Below are positions 16,291-25,084 of a DNA stretch of 64,000 bases, in pieces. Source of the DNA: Noviherbaspirillum malthae (GTDB taxonomy: Bacteria > Pseudomonadota > Gammaproteobacteria > Burkholderiales > Burkholderiaceae_D); NCBI RefSeq assembly GCF_015352985.1, contig NZ_JACYXF010000004.1, forward strand, positions 293,865 to 357,864. The letters run 5' to 3'. The position numbers were made by a program, and so were the translations under genes. Each line of letters starts with the position of its first letter. The stretch's first letter is position 1. The notes below the pieces were generated by a model. The model was given only the letters and a program-made list of their open reading frames with translations. It was not told the origin of the DNA and did not search any database.

Positions 16291-18522
16291 TCAAGCTTCC
16301 GGCGCCGCCCCCACCCAGTTATCGATATCCCGCATCGACCCCGCATTCCTCAACCGCCACAGCTGCTTGTCCTCGCCGATCAGCGCAAAGACCAGCAGCG
16401 AGCGGCCGGTCACCGCATACACATGACCGAAGTCGAAGGCCGGATGCTCCGTGCGGTCCGGCTCATTGGTATCGATCAGGTTCACCCAGTCCTTCCCTTC
16501 CGGCACGGCGGGCAGCGTGAAGTTCACCACGTCATGATGGGCATTGAACACGATCAGCAGCGTCGCGTCCGAGCCCTGCTTCTTGATGCCGGTTGCCTGC
16601 GCGCGGCCGTCGAGCAGCATGCCGAAGCATTTGGCGTTCGGATCCTGCCAGTGCTGCTCGCACATTTCGCTGCCGTCGGGCGTGAGCCAGGCAACGTCCT
16701 TGACGTTGAGCTCTTCGTTGTAATTGCCGGTCAGGAAGCGGCCGCGGTTGAGAATGGGAAAACTCTTGCGGATTTCCAGCAGCTTGCGGGTGAAGGCCAG
16801 CATGGTGCGGTCTTCCGGGCCGATCTTCGCCCATTCCATCCAGGTAATTTCATTGTCCTGCGCATAGGCGTTGTTGTTGCCGCGCTGGGAATTGCCGAAC
16901 TCGTCACCGGCGAGAATCATCGGCGTGCCGCGCGACAGGATCAGCGTCGCCATCAGATTACGCTTCTGCCGCTCGCGCAGCGCATGGATTTCGGGATCAT
17001 CGGTCGGCCCTTCCTCGCCATGATTCCAGGAGTGGTTGTTGGAGTGGCCGTCGCGGTTTTCCTCGCCGTTGGCTTCGTTGTGCTTGTCGTTGTACGACAC
17101 CAGGTCGTTGAGCGTGAAGCCGTCGTGCGCGCAGATGAAATTGACGCTGGCCCATGAGCGGCGGCCGCGCTTGTTGAACAGGTCGCCGGAGCCGGAAATG
17201 CGCGAGGCGAAATCCGACAGCTTGCCTTCGTCGCCCTTCCAGAAGGCACGCACGGTATCGCGGAACTTGTCGTTCCACTCTGCCCAGCCCGGCGGAAACT
17301 GTCCGACCTGGTAGCCGCCGGGCCCGATGTCCCAGGGCTCGGCGATGAGCTTTACGCTGGACAGCACCGGGTCCTGGCGGCAGGCGTCGAGAAAGCCGCC
17401 GCCTTCGTCGAAGCCGTAGGGTTCGCGCGCGAGGATGGTGGCGAGATCGAAGCGGAAGCCGTCCACCCGCATTTCCTGCACCCAGTAGCGCAGCGAATCG
17501 GTCACCATCTGCAGCACCCGCTGGTGCGACAGGTTGACGGTATTGCCGGTGCCGGTGTCGTTGATGTAGAAGCGCTTGTTGTCCGGCATCAGGCGGTAGT
17601 AGCTGGCATTGTCGATGCCCTTGAGCGACAGGGTCGGACCGAGCTCGTTGCCTTCGGCGGTGTGGTTGTAGACCACGTCGAGCACCAGTTCGATGCCGGC
17701 TGCATGGAACTGATTCACCATTTCCTTGAATTCATTGGCGAACGGCGTCTGCAGGTAAGCCGCATGCGGCGCAAAGAATGCGATCGAGTTGTAGCCCCAG
17801 TAATTCTTCAATCCCTTTTCGGTCAGGTAGCTGTCATGCAGAAAGGCATGCACCGGCAGGAGTTCGACAGTGGTGACGCCGAGCGCCTTCAGGTATGCGG
17901 CTACCTCGGGGCTGGCAAGGCCGGCGAAGGTGCCGCGCTCCTCGGGCGGAATCTTTTCGTTGAGCGCGGTGAATCCCTTCACATGCATTTCGTAGAAGAC
18001 GGTGTTTTCCCAAGGAATCTGCGGGCGGCGCTCCGGACCCCAGGTGAAAGCGGGGTCGATGACGCGGCACTTCGGCACCAGATGCGCGCTGTCGCGTTCA
18101 TCGAAGGACAGGTCCTTGTCCGGCGAGTCGAGCTGATAGCCGAACACTTCCGGCCCCCAGCGCAGCTCGCCGACCAGCTGCCTGGCATAGGGGTCGATCA
18201 GCAGCTTGTTCGGGTTGAAGCGATGGCCGGCGTCCGGCTCATAAGGGCCGTGCACCCGGTAGCCGTAGACCGTACCGGGGCGGGCGTTCGGCAGGTAGCC
18301 GTGCCACACTTCATCGGTGTACTCGGGCAGCTCGATGCGTTCGATTTCCTGACGGCCGTCGATATCGAACAGGCACAGCTCCACCTTGGTGGCATTGGCG
18401 GAAAAGATCGCGAAGTTGACCCCTAGGCCGTCCCAGGTGGCGCCGAGCGGAAACGGCCGCCCTTCGCGGATGATGGATGGTTTCATAACGTCGGGGATGC
18501 TGCCGGAGTTGATGAGCGTCAT
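16291..18522 (-). CDS. glgX: Glycogen debranching enzyme
   Basis: The protein has 743 residues; the start at 18522 has an excellent AAGGAGGAG site. An N-terminal CBM48-type segment (FPLGATWDGLGVNFAIFSAN) precedes a GH13 barrel. The catalytic regions are seen: nucleophile Asp in VDGFRFDLAT near residue 350, acid/base Glu in LIAEPWDIGP near 394, and AHDGFTLNDL near 465. GlgX hydrolyses alpha-1,6 branches of phosphorylase-limited glycogen. No other glycogen gene is adjacent in the window. The gene stands alone between a palindromic repeat and a divergent transporter gene. Confidence 0.95.
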   Translation of the reverse strand: MTLINSGSIPDVMKPSIIREGRPFPLGATWDGLGVNFAIFSANATKVELCLFDIDGRQEIERIELPEYTDEVWHGYLPNARPGTVYGYRVHGPYEPDAGHRFNPNKLLIDPYARQLVGELRWGPEVFGYQLDSPDKDLSFDERDSAHLVPKCRVIDPAFTWGPERRPQIPWENTVFYEMHVKGFTALNEKIPPEERGTFAGLASPEVAAYLKALGVTTVELLPVHAFLHDSYLTEKGLKNYWGYNSIAFFAPHAAYLQTPFANEFKEMVNQFHAAGIELVLDVVYNHTAEGNELGPTLSLKGIDNASYYRLMPDNKRFYINDTGTGNTVNLSHQRVLQMVTDSLRYWVQEMRVDGFRFDLATILAREPYGFDEGGGFLDACRQDPVLSSVKLIAEPWDIGPGGYQVGQFPPGWAEWNDKFRDTVRAFWKGDEGKLSDFASRISGSGDLFNKRGRRSWASVNFICAHDGFTLNDLVSYNDKHNEANGEENRDGHSNNHSWNHGEEGPTDDPEIHALRERQKRNLMATLILSRGTPMILAGDEFGNSQRGNNNAYAQDNEITWMEWAKIGPEDRTMLAFTRKLLEIRKSFPILNRGRFLTGNYNEELNVKDVAWLTPDGSEMCEQHWQDPNAKCFGMLLDGRAQATGIKKQGSDATLLIVFNAHHDVVNFTLPAVPEGKDWVNLIDTNEPDRTEHPAFDFGHVYAVTGRSLLVFALIGEDKQLWRLRNAGSMRDIDNWVGAAPEA

Positions 18523-18939
18523 TGCTCCTCCTTGTTATTGGTATGCATGAGGAAAGTTATGGCCTTTGTGAAGTTGCGAGGGATTGAGATAACCGGCATA
18601 GCGAAAGCCGTCATGGCGCACGTGCAGTGCCAGTCGGCATGAACATCCAGAACGAAGGTACTCAAGGGAAAGTTCTTCATCAAACTATGCGGGTTGGGGG
18701 AATCAGACTACAGCATAGATGTTGCAAACTTTGAATCGTTCCAGTGCTTGCAAAGAGTCATGGATTGCCATGCAACAAGAGCGGGCCGGGCAGCACGGAT
18801 AAGGACAAGCCGGTTCCTGTCGTCTTTCCGCTGTTATATGCCGTGTCTATATCCCAATATCATGAATCGAAAGCAGACACGTCTTCATGTCCCAGGTAAC
18901 ATGCTTTCCGTCTCCTCCAACTCTCCTTGAATTGGATTC

Positions 18940-18974
18940 AGCCCGCAAGCCGACAGGTCTGCGGGCTTTTTTTT
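18940..18974 (+). terminator. Orphan intrinsic terminator in the glgX/permease gap
   Basis: AGCCCGCA (18940-18947) pairs with TGCGGGCT (18960-18967), followed by a run of eight T. It lies on the plus strand in the 513-bp gap between glgX (minus) and the membrane gene at 19036, yet no plus-strand gene precedes it. A weak 78-codon frame (18694-18930) ends ten bases before it but has no recognisable product. A possible -10 TATACT (18992-18997) for the next gene follows. The terminator may end a small RNA or act as a leader attenuator. I see nothing else in the gap. Confidence 0.7.
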
Positions 18975-19035
18975 CGCCTGCCGATCGCGCCTATACTGTG
19001 GGCTGTTCCCGACTACGCTGCGCATTATCCTGTCA

Positions 19036-20454
19036 ATGAATTCCCCGTCACCGGCGTCGCAATCACAATCCGCCACCCGCACTGCCGCGCAAGGCGGTCA
19101 TGTCCTGCATGCGGCAGCCTACCTCGGCGTGATCGCCTGCGTGCTGCTGCTCAACGTGACCGGCAATCCAGTCTTTCGCCTGCCGCTGTCGCTGCTGTCC
19201 ATTATCGCCATCACCCTGTCCATACCGCACGCGGCGAGACTTGCGCGCGTCATCTCGCTCGGCTTCGTCGGCAGCGGCAGTCTGCTGCTTTGGCAGGCAG
19301 GCCTGGGGCTGGACGAGTGGCTGCACGCCTTCGGCGACATGGCTTATCTGCTGGCCCTGTTCGCCGCCTTGCCGGTTCTGGCCGAACCGATCCGCCTCGG
19401 CGGTTACAGCCATGCGATACAGGCACTGCTGCAGCGGCGCGTGAGCGGACTGGTCGGCCTCAATTGCCTGACGACCCTGATGGCCTACCTTTGCGGCTCG
19501 GTAGTGAGCCTTGCCGCCGTGCCCATCATGATGGCCTGCCTGCAGCCGGTGGTGGAGCGCTACCCGCTCGACAACCGGTTGCGTTTCATGACCGGCGCCT
19601 CGATCTCCGGCTATGTGCTGCCCTTGTTCTGGACCCCGGTATCGGGCGTGGTCGGCGTGGTTCTGCACACCTTGCAGCTGGATTGGGCAGCACTTTTCCC
19701 GTGCCTGTTCGCACTGAGCGCGGGCTGCCTGCTGATCAACTGGCTGATCTTCTACCTGCTGGAAGCACGCAAGCCGGCGCCCCAGGCAGCGCCTCCCTGC
19801 TCCGTTCCGGCCCACGTTCCATCGCCATGGCGCGGGCTGGGTGCCATGCTGGTGGGGATCACCCTGCTGGTGGCAGCCTTTGTGCTGATCGAATACAGGC
19901 TTGGCGTCGGCCTGGTGACGGTTGTTACGCTGGTCGCCGTGCCCGGTGCCTTCCTGTGGTGCGCGGCCATCGGTCAAGGCAGGCGATTCGTCACCGAAGG
20001 CGGCCGCGCGGCGCTGTCGCGCATCCCGCGCATGGCCGACCAGTTTGCCGTATTCCTTGCCGCCGGTTTCTTCGCAGCGGCGATCCGGCTATCTGGCGCA
20101 GACGCCGGGGTAAATCAGCTGTTCATGCAACTGAGTGCGGCGGTTGGCGCCCAAGCGCTGGCGCTGCTGATTCCGGTAATGACACTGGCGGCGTCCTTCC
20201 TCGGACTGCATCCGCTGGTCGCCATTGCCCTGCTGGCGGATTCGCTGCGCCCGGAACTTCTCGGCCTCACCTCCGCGCAGCTGGCACTCGCCCTGATCGG
20301 CGGCTCGGTGCTGACCTTCATGCTGGGCCCATTCAGCGGCACCCTGGGACTGACCCAGACCATCTCGGGCGTCTCGGCCTTCCGCCTGTGCGCATGGAAC
20401 GCGCCCTATGCGTTCGGCTACTTTCTGCTGCTCGCGACTTTCCTCCTGAAGTGA
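19036..20454 (+). CDS. Polytopic membrane protein, putative transporter (paralogue of 7947-9443)
   Basis: The protein has 472 residues with about 11-12 hydrophobic segments after a 25-residue Ser/Ala/Gln-rich tail. It shares its layout and several motifs with the protein at 7947-9443: a short charged loop before the middle segments (LAEPIRLGGYSHAIQALLQ), a Pro/Trp-containing segment LFWTPVSGVVG, and LGLHPLVAIALLADSLRPE near the end. The substrate is unknown. It is transcribed alone, downstream of an intrinsic terminator, with a possible -10 TATACT at 18992-18997. Confidence 0.7.
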   Translation: MNSPSPASQSQSATRTAAQGGHVLHAAAYLGVIACVLLLNVTGNPVFRLPLSLLSIIAITLSIPHAARLARVISLGFVGSGSLLLWQAGLGLDEWLHAFGDMAYLLALFAALPVLAEPIRLGGYSHAIQALLQRRVSGLVGLNCLTTLMAYLCGSVVSLAAVPIMMACLQPVVERYPLDNRLRFMTGASISGYVLPLFWTPVSGVVGVVLHTLQLDWAALFPCLFALSAGCLLINWLIFYLLEARKPAPQAAPPCSVPAHVPSPWRGLGAMLVGITLLVAAFVLIEYRLGVGLVTVVTLVAVPGAFLWCAAIGQGRRFVTEGGRAALSRIPRMADQFAVFLAAGFFAAAIRLSGADAGVNQLFMQLSAAVGAQALALLIPVMTLAASFLGLHPLVAIALLADSLRPELLGLTSAQLALALIGGSVLTFMLGPFSGTLGLTQTISGVSAFRLCAWNAPYAFGYFLLLATFLLK

Positions 20455-20700
20455 ACAGCCACGCGTTACGGCAAGGATCCGCGAAACAGCAGACGGCCCA
20501 TTCGAAAGACGTCCAGGCCCTTATAGATCGGGCCCCAAGACTGCAAACCTTGTCAGCACCGATTATCACCTTCCCGCACTTTCCGCCGGTTTCAACAAGA
20601 TGCTGCTGGCAAATGTCGTCAAGACCTGTTTTCTGCAGGCATGCGAGCTTTTCCGGCTTTCATTTTTATCCGAAGACTTGCCTTCATTCGAGGCATACGG

Positions 20701-20728
20701 GGAACCCTTGGGTTCGCCAAACCACACA
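20701..20728 (+). promoter_or_regulatory. hrp box (HrpL-type ECF sigma promoter)
   Basis: GGAACC (20701-20706), 15 bases, then CCACACA (20722-20728). This matches the published HrpL consensus GGAACC-N15/16-CCACNNA at every fixed position. It ends 99 bases before the ATG of the EF-hand-like gene at 20828 and points at it. The rest of the 373-bp gap after the permease gene holds nothing else that I recognise. Confidence 0.75.
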
Positions 20729-20827
20729 TCGTCACCAGTTCTTGAATTGACGACAGAGTCCAGGCTTCAGGAAAAAGGGGGGCAGGCCGCACTGCATCCA
20801 GTCAAGACATAAAATCAGGAGGACGTT

Positions 20828-21505
20828 ATGGCAGTTCCAGCTTCAGGCAGCACAAAATACAATTTCAATCCCGAATCCTACGAAGCGCCGAAGTTCACGA
20901 AGGACAAGGACGGCAATTATGATCCCTCTACCTACCAGACGGCGGCGGGGTTCAGGAAATTCATGCATGACAATAACCTTCCATTCATGTCCAATGCCCA
21001 GGTCAGGGAAGCGGTCAATAAAGGAACCGTCACGCTTGATGACAAGAAGGTGATTCAGTTGAACGATCAGGACAAGGCCATGTTCCTCAAGCTGAGTGAA
21101 GATGGACTGTTCAATCGGCTGGATGCCGGTACGACGCACACCCAGGATGGATGGGTCGGTATTCAAGACATCAATGACGCCATCAAGAACAGGATCCAGC
21201 TGCACGGTTCCAAGGCGCAGAATATGCCCGGCACCGAAGGCAAGTTGAAAATCACACAGGACGAAGCCAAGCAGATCCTGCTGGATCAGATGCAAAAACA
21301 TAAAATTGATTACTTCACGCCACGAACGATCGATTCGGTCATCGATTACCAGAATCATCGTTCGAAGGACGGCAGTCCTGTCGATGCCGATCCCCGCTAT
21401 ATCCAGGCGCTGATGATGCTCGGGAAGGAATACGACAACGTCAATACCAACGGCGACCATTACATTGACGCCGATGAAGTAAAGAATTGGAAAACAAAGG
21501 CATAA
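20828..21505 (+). CDS. EF-hand-like protein, candidate type III secreted effector
   Basis: This 225-residue soluble protein has no signal peptide and an AGGAGG ribosome-binding site. It carries two EF-hand-like loops. The first, T103-D114, has D107, G108, V110 and D114 (TQDGWVGIQD). The second, N206-E217, has N206, N208, D210, I213 and E217 (NTNGDHYIDADE). A motif FRKFMHDNNLPF lies at 42-53. It is clearly homologous to the protein at 58784-59449. Base composition is lower in GC than that of the flanking genes. A perfect hrp box upstream places it in a HrpL regulon. Calcium binding and secretion are inferred; no known effector family was recognised. Confidence 0.75.
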   Translation: MAVPASGSTKYNFNPESYEAPKFTKDKDGNYDPSTYQTAAGFRKFMHDNNLPFMSNAQVREAVNKGTVTLDDKKVIQLNDQDKAMFLKLSEDGLFNRLDAGTTHTQDGWVGIQDINDAIKNRIQLHGSKAQNMPGTEGKLKITQDEAKQILLDQMQKHKIDYFTPRTIDSVIDYQNHRSKDGSPVDADPRYIQALMMLGKEYDNVNTNGDHYIDADEVKNWKTKA

Positions 21506-21810
21506 GCCGAAGCCATGCGTATTAATGTGGCCTCCTCTGCATTTGTCGGGCAGGCCGAACCAGCCACGATACGGTCAATGAATGGTTCACGGCGAGGCGC
21601 CCCGGCTCGATGATGCGGCACCGGCCGGTTTACCAAACTTTTTCCCCGATGCCGGGATTGGTGGCCTGAAGGTCCTTGCCGCTGCCGCCATTCCGGCATG
21701 CATGTTCCCTGAACCGTGCATGCGGAAGGCCCGCAGCTGTCGGCGAATCGAGCAGAGCAGTGACCAGGCATATGGCCACCGCCTGGCAGCTGCGGCAATC
21801 GAGGCACCTG
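21506..21810. other. Gap without a recognised feature
   Basis: These 305 bases separate the EF-hand-like gene from the RidA-like gene, whose 3' ends face each other. The open frames here overlap on both strands and look like shadows. No terminator, repeat or RNA gene is evident. Confidence 0.4.
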
Positions 21811-22239
21811 TTAACCTACCGCAGTCGCCTCCACTTCGAACAGCATGCCGTCCAGCGCCAGCCGAGGCACCGGAACCAGCGTGCATGCCGGCATCATGCC
21901 GGTGCCGAAGGCGCGCGCGAGCTCCTCGCCGAACACGGCCAGCTTGTCTTCATTGTGATCGACCACGAGCGCCATCAGCCTCACCACCTTCCTGGCCGAC
22001 GTGTCGGCTGCCTTGAGCGCGATCAGCACATTCTCGAACGCCTGACGTACTTGCGACCTGAAGTCCGGGGCCAGTACGCCATGTTCATTTTGCCCGCCCT
22101 GCCCGGCAAGCAGAACCAGCCGCGACGGTCCGGCGACGACGGCCATGTGCGAATAACCGTTGGGAGCAGGATCGTACAGGCCCGGCGGATTGACGAGCCG
22201 GATGAGCGAGGCGGACGGCTGCATGAGGGATCTTTCCAT
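21811..22239 (-). CDS. RidA/YjgF-family protein
   Basis: The protein has 142 residues from the ATG at 22239, which has GGAGA upstream; a longer frame from 22308 would cross the promoter. The family pattern is present: YSHMAVVAGPSRLVLLAGQGG, FRSQVRQAFENVLIALKAA, and the C-terminal VPRLALDGMLFEVEATA with the conserved Arg and Glu. RidA proteins deaminate reactive enamine/imine intermediates; this branch may have another role. Its promoter is of SoxR type, so it is probably induced by redox-active compounds. That target link is an inference from the operator. Confidence 0.85.
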   Translation of the reverse strand: MERSLMQPSASLIRLVNPPGLYDPAPNGYSHMAVVAGPSRLVLLAGQGGQNEHGVLAPDFRSQVRQAFENVLIALKAADTSARKVVRLMALVVDHNEDKLAVFGEELARAFGTGMMPACTLVPVPRLALDGMLFEVEATAVG

Positions 22240-22303
22240 ATGATTCTCCAGCTGGTTGCGGGGTATCCGGCATTCCTCACCTTGGGAAATGCCAATGTGC
22301 GGT

Positions 22304-22334
22304 AGCATAAAACCTCAACTTAACTTGAGGTCAA
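22304..22334 (-). promoter_or_regulatory. SoxR-type promoter with 19-bp spacer, driving the RidA-like gene
   Basis: Read on the minus strand, TTGACC (complement of 22329-22334) and TATGCT (complement of 22304-22309) are separated by exactly 19 bases, the over-long spacer typical of MerR-family activated promoters. The spacer holds CCTCAAGTTAAGTTGAGG (complement of 22313-22330), which differs at one position from the perfect SoxR palindrome. Transcription would begin about 60 bases before the RidA-like ATG. soxR itself starts 12 bases beyond the box on the other strand, so autoregulation is likely. Confidence 0.82.
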
Positions 22335-22342
22335 GAGGCAAC

Positions 22343-22867
22343 ATGAAAAATGATGACGATGCGGACAGGAAGCCGACGCACGACCTGAGCGTGGGCGAGA
22401 TGGCCAGGCGCAGCGGCGTGACGGTGTCGGCGCTGCACTTCTACGAAACCAAGGGCTTGATCAGGAGCGCGCGCACCTCGGGAAACCAGCGGCGCTATTC
22501 CCGCGACATGCTGCGCCGGGTGAGCGTCATCAAGGCGGCGCAGCGCCTGGGCATACCGCTGTCCGAGATCGAGGGTGCGCTCAGGGCGCTGCCGGAAGCC
22601 AGGACGCCGACGGCAAGGGATTGGGAAAGACTGGCAAAGCGCTGGAAAGACGATCTCGACGACCGCATACAGCGCATGGTGCTGCTGCGCGACCGATTGA
22701 CCGGCTGCATCGGCTGCGGCTGCCTCTCGATGAAGCTCTGTCCGCTGGTCAATCCTGCGGACAGCATGGCCGATTGCGGCGCCGGTCCGCAATTGCTGGA
22801 GCCCGGTGCCGAAGGCAAGCCGGCGGATGGCGGCGGCCGCCGAAAGACACGCCGCGCCATCGTCTGA
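22343..22867 (+). CDS. soxR: Redox-sensitive transcriptional activator SoxR
   Basis: The protein has 174 residues. It has a MerR-type helix-turn-helix at residues 14-70 (LSVGEMARRSGVTVSALHFY, then KGLIRSARTSGNQRRYSRD), a dimerisation helix, and the [2Fe-2S] cluster motif CIGCGCLSMKLC near residues 127-138. These four cysteines (C-x2-C-x-C-x5-C) are diagnostic for SoxR. It activates targets when its cluster is oxidised by redox-cycling compounds. The divergent RidA-like gene carries the matching promoter. The C-terminal ~30 residues are a disordered basic tail. Confidence 0.95.
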   Translation: MKNDDDADRKPTHDLSVGEMARRSGVTVSALHFYETKGLIRSARTSGNQRRYSRDMLRRVSVIKAAQRLGIPLSEIEGALRALPEARTPTARDWERLAKRWKDDLDDRIQRMVLLRDRLTGCIGCGCLSMKLCPLVNPADSMADCGAGPQLLEPGAEGKPADGGGRRKTRRAIV

Positions 22868-22915
22868 CTTCGACGCACCGCAACCGGCAAGCACCAGCCG
22901 CGGCTGCGGCCGCGT

Positions 22916-23989
22916 TCAGATCGCTTCCGCGATCGCGCGTCCGAGATCCTGCGTGCCGGCCTTGCCGCCGATGTCACGGGTGAACGGCGCATTGGCCGGA
23001 CCGGCCTCGAGCACCTTTTCAATCGCGCGCAATACCGCTGCACCCGCCTCGGCATAGCCGAGATGCTCGAGCATCATCGCGCCGCACCAGATCTGGCCGA
23101 TCGGATTGGCCAGCCCCTTGCCGGCAATGTCGGGCGCGGAGCCGTGCACCGGTTCGAACAGCGAAGGGAAGGCGCGCTCGGGGTTGATGTTGGCCGACGG
23201 CGCAATGGCGATGGTGCCCGTGCAGGCAGGGCCGAGATCGGAAAGAATGTCGCCGAACAGGTTGGATGCGACCACCACGTCGAAGCGGTCCGGATTCTGC
23301 ACGAAGTGCGCGGTCAGGATGTCGATGTGGTACTTGTCCCAGCGGATATCCGGATACTGCTTCGCCATCTCGACGACGCGGTCGTCCCAGTAGGGCATCG
23401 TGATGGAAATGCCGTTAGACTTGGTGGCCGAGGTCAGGTGCTTCTTCGGCCGCTTCTGCGCCAGATCGAAGGCGAACTTCAGGATGCGGTCGACGCCCTT
23501 CCTGGAAAACACGCTTTCCTGGAACACCACTTCGCGCTCGGTGCCTTCGTACATCTTGCCGCCCACCGACGAATACTCTCCCTCGGTGTTTTCGCGCACC
23601 ACGTAGAAGTCGATGTCGCCCGGCTTGCGGTTGGCCAGCGGCGAGGGAATGCCGGGCATCAGCCTGACCGGGCGCAGGTTCACGTACTGGTCGAATTCTC
23701 GCCGGAATTTCAGCAGCGAGCCCCACAGCGAGATATGGTCGGGCACGGTGTCGGGCCAGCCGACCGCGCCGAAGAAAATGGCGTCATGGCCGCCGATCTG
23801 ATCCTTCCAGTTGTCCGGCATCATCTGGCCGTGCTTCTGGTAATAATCGCAGGAGGCGAAATCGAAATGGTCCCACTGGAAATCGATGCCGAATTTCCTT
23901 GCCGCCGCGTCGAGCACGCGCAAGCCTTCCGGGACGGTTTCCTTGCCGATGCCGTCGCCGGCAATGACCGCAATGCGATGAGTTGTCAT
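22916..23989 (-). CDS. Tartrate/D-malate dehydrogenase (decarboxylating)
   Basis: This 357-residue protein belongs to the isocitrate/isopropylmalate dehydrogenase family. The start MTTHRIAVIAGDGIGKE carries the dinucleotide-binding beginning. RENTEGEYSSVGG at about residue 133 and SNLFGDILSDLGP near 243 carry substrate and metal-binding positions. FEPVHGSAPDIAGKG near 277 is the NAD-binding loop. Length and the NTEGEYS variant fit the tartrate/D-malate branch (TtuC/DmlA) better than leuB. It lies 138 bases downstream of a Bug-type binding protein gene on the same strand, suggesting uptake and oxidation of a hydroxydicarboxylate. The exact substrate is not certain. Confidence 0.87.
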   Translation of the reverse strand: MTTHRIAVIAGDGIGKETVPEGLRVLDAAARKFGIDFQWDHFDFASCDYYQKHGQMMPDNWKDQIGGHDAIFFGAVGWPDTVPDHISLWGSLLKFRREFDQYVNLRPVRLMPGIPSPLANRKPGDIDFYVVRENTEGEYSSVGGKMYEGTEREVVFQESVFSRKGVDRILKFAFDLAQKRPKKHLTSATKSNGISITMPYWDDRVVEMAKQYPDIRWDKYHIDILTAHFVQNPDRFDVVVASNLFGDILSDLGPACTGTIAIAPSANINPERAFPSLFEPVHGSAPDIAGKGLANPIGQIWCGAMMLEHLGYAEAGAAVLRAIEKVLEAGPANAPFTRDIGGKAGTQDLGRAIAEAI

Positions 23990-24127
23990 AAAAGATTACC
24001 TTGAACTGAAAACGATGAGAAAGCCGACGGAGAATGGCTCCGGCGGTTTTTTCACATGATACTTGCTGATGAAAGTCGCTGCCCGGGGATGGCATTGCCC
24101 GATAGCAGGGACTGCGAAATTGCCTGA

Positions 24128-25084
24128 TTACTTGACCAGGCCCGCATCCTTTGCATCCTGCAGATACGATTTGGTGCGCTTGGCGACGAAGTCCGGCATC
24201 TGGTCCACCGAGATGTCGACCAGGTCATAGCCGGCCGCCGACAGCTTGCTGCGCATGTCCGGGTCGCTGTTGAGTTCGGCCATGATGTTGGACACTTTTT
24301 TCTGGATGTCCTTGGGCGTAGCCTTGGGCACGGCAACGCCGCGGTAGGCGCCGTCGACCCAGTCCAGTCCCACTTCCCTGAAGGTGGGCACATCGGGAAA
24401 GGCCGGATGGCGCTTTTCCGAGGCCACCGCGAGCAGGCGCATCTTGCCTTTCTGCTGGATTGCGAACGGCAGGTAGGTCATGGCCGCATCGACGTGGCTG
24501 CCCATCATCGACGAGATCAGGTCGCCGGTGCCCTTGAACGGCACGTAGGTCGTCTTGACGGCGGCCTGCTTGTTCCAGCGCTCGTGCGCCATGTGGTTGG
24601 CCGACAGGCTGCCGGAACCGGCGATGTTGAGCGTGCCCGGCTTCGCCTTGGCGGCTTGCACCAGTTCCTGGTAGGTCTTGTACGGACTGCTGCCCGGCAC
24701 GACGATGGCATCGGCGGTGAAGTGATAGAAATAGACCGGCGTGATGTCCTCGGTCTTGTACTGCACCGAGCCTTCAAGCGGCTGCAGCACGATATGCGGC
24801 AGGTTGACGCCGACGATGGTATAGCCGTCCGCCGGCATGGTGTTGAGCTGCGACCAGGCAAGGCCGCCGCCCGCGCCTGCCTTGTTCAGGACCAGCATCG
24901 ACGACTGCTTGTACTTGTTCTTGAACAGTTCCGCCTGCAGCCGCGCGACATAATCCGATTCGCCGCCGGCGGGAAAGGGAATGATGTACTGGATCTGCTT
25001 GTCGGGATAATTCTGCGCCTGTGCGTGCGCGCCGAACGCGGCCAGCCCGAGTGCGACACCTGCCAGTATCGAATGCAGCTTCAT
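24128..25084 (-). CDS. Bug/TctC-family periplasmic solute-binding protein
   Basis: The protein has 318 residues from the ATG at 25084 (ribosome-binding site CAGGAGACAGGC). The signal peptide runs to AHA-Q near residues 20-23. The mature start (NYPDKQIQYIIPFPAGGESD) and VPTFREVGLDWVDGAYRGVA are typical of Bug receptors, which bind carboxylates or related anions with high affinity. No tctA/tctB membrane genes are adjacent, as is common for orphan Bug proteins in Burkholderiales. It probably serves the tartrate/D-malate dehydrogenase encoded next to it; the ligand is inferred from that. Confidence 0.87.
   Translation of the reverse strand: MKLHSILAGVALGLAAFGAHAQAQNYPDKQIQYIIPFPAGGESDYVARLQAELFKNKYKQSSMLVLNKAGAGGGLAWSQLNTMPADGYTIVGVNLPHIVLQPLEGSVQYKTEDITPVYFYHFTADAIVVPGSSPYKTYQELVQAAKAKPGTLNIAGSGSLSANHMAHERWNKQAAVKTTYVPFKGTGDLISSMMGSHVDAAMTYLPFAIQQKGKMRLLAVASEKRHPAFPDVPTFREVGLDWVDGAYRGVAVPKATPKDIQKKVSNIMAELNSDPDMRSKLSAAGYDLVDISVDQMPDFVAKRTKSYLQDAKDAGLVK

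Noticed and set aside
18694..18930. 78-codon plus-strand ORF before the orphan terminator
   Set aside because: No ribosome-binding site, odd composition and no recognisable domain; kept only as a possible leader in the terminator entry.
22916..23989. leuB (3-isopropylmalate dehydrogenase)
   Set aside because: The NTEGEYS motif and the Bug-gene neighbour fit the tartrate/D-malate branch; no leuC/leuD is adjacent.
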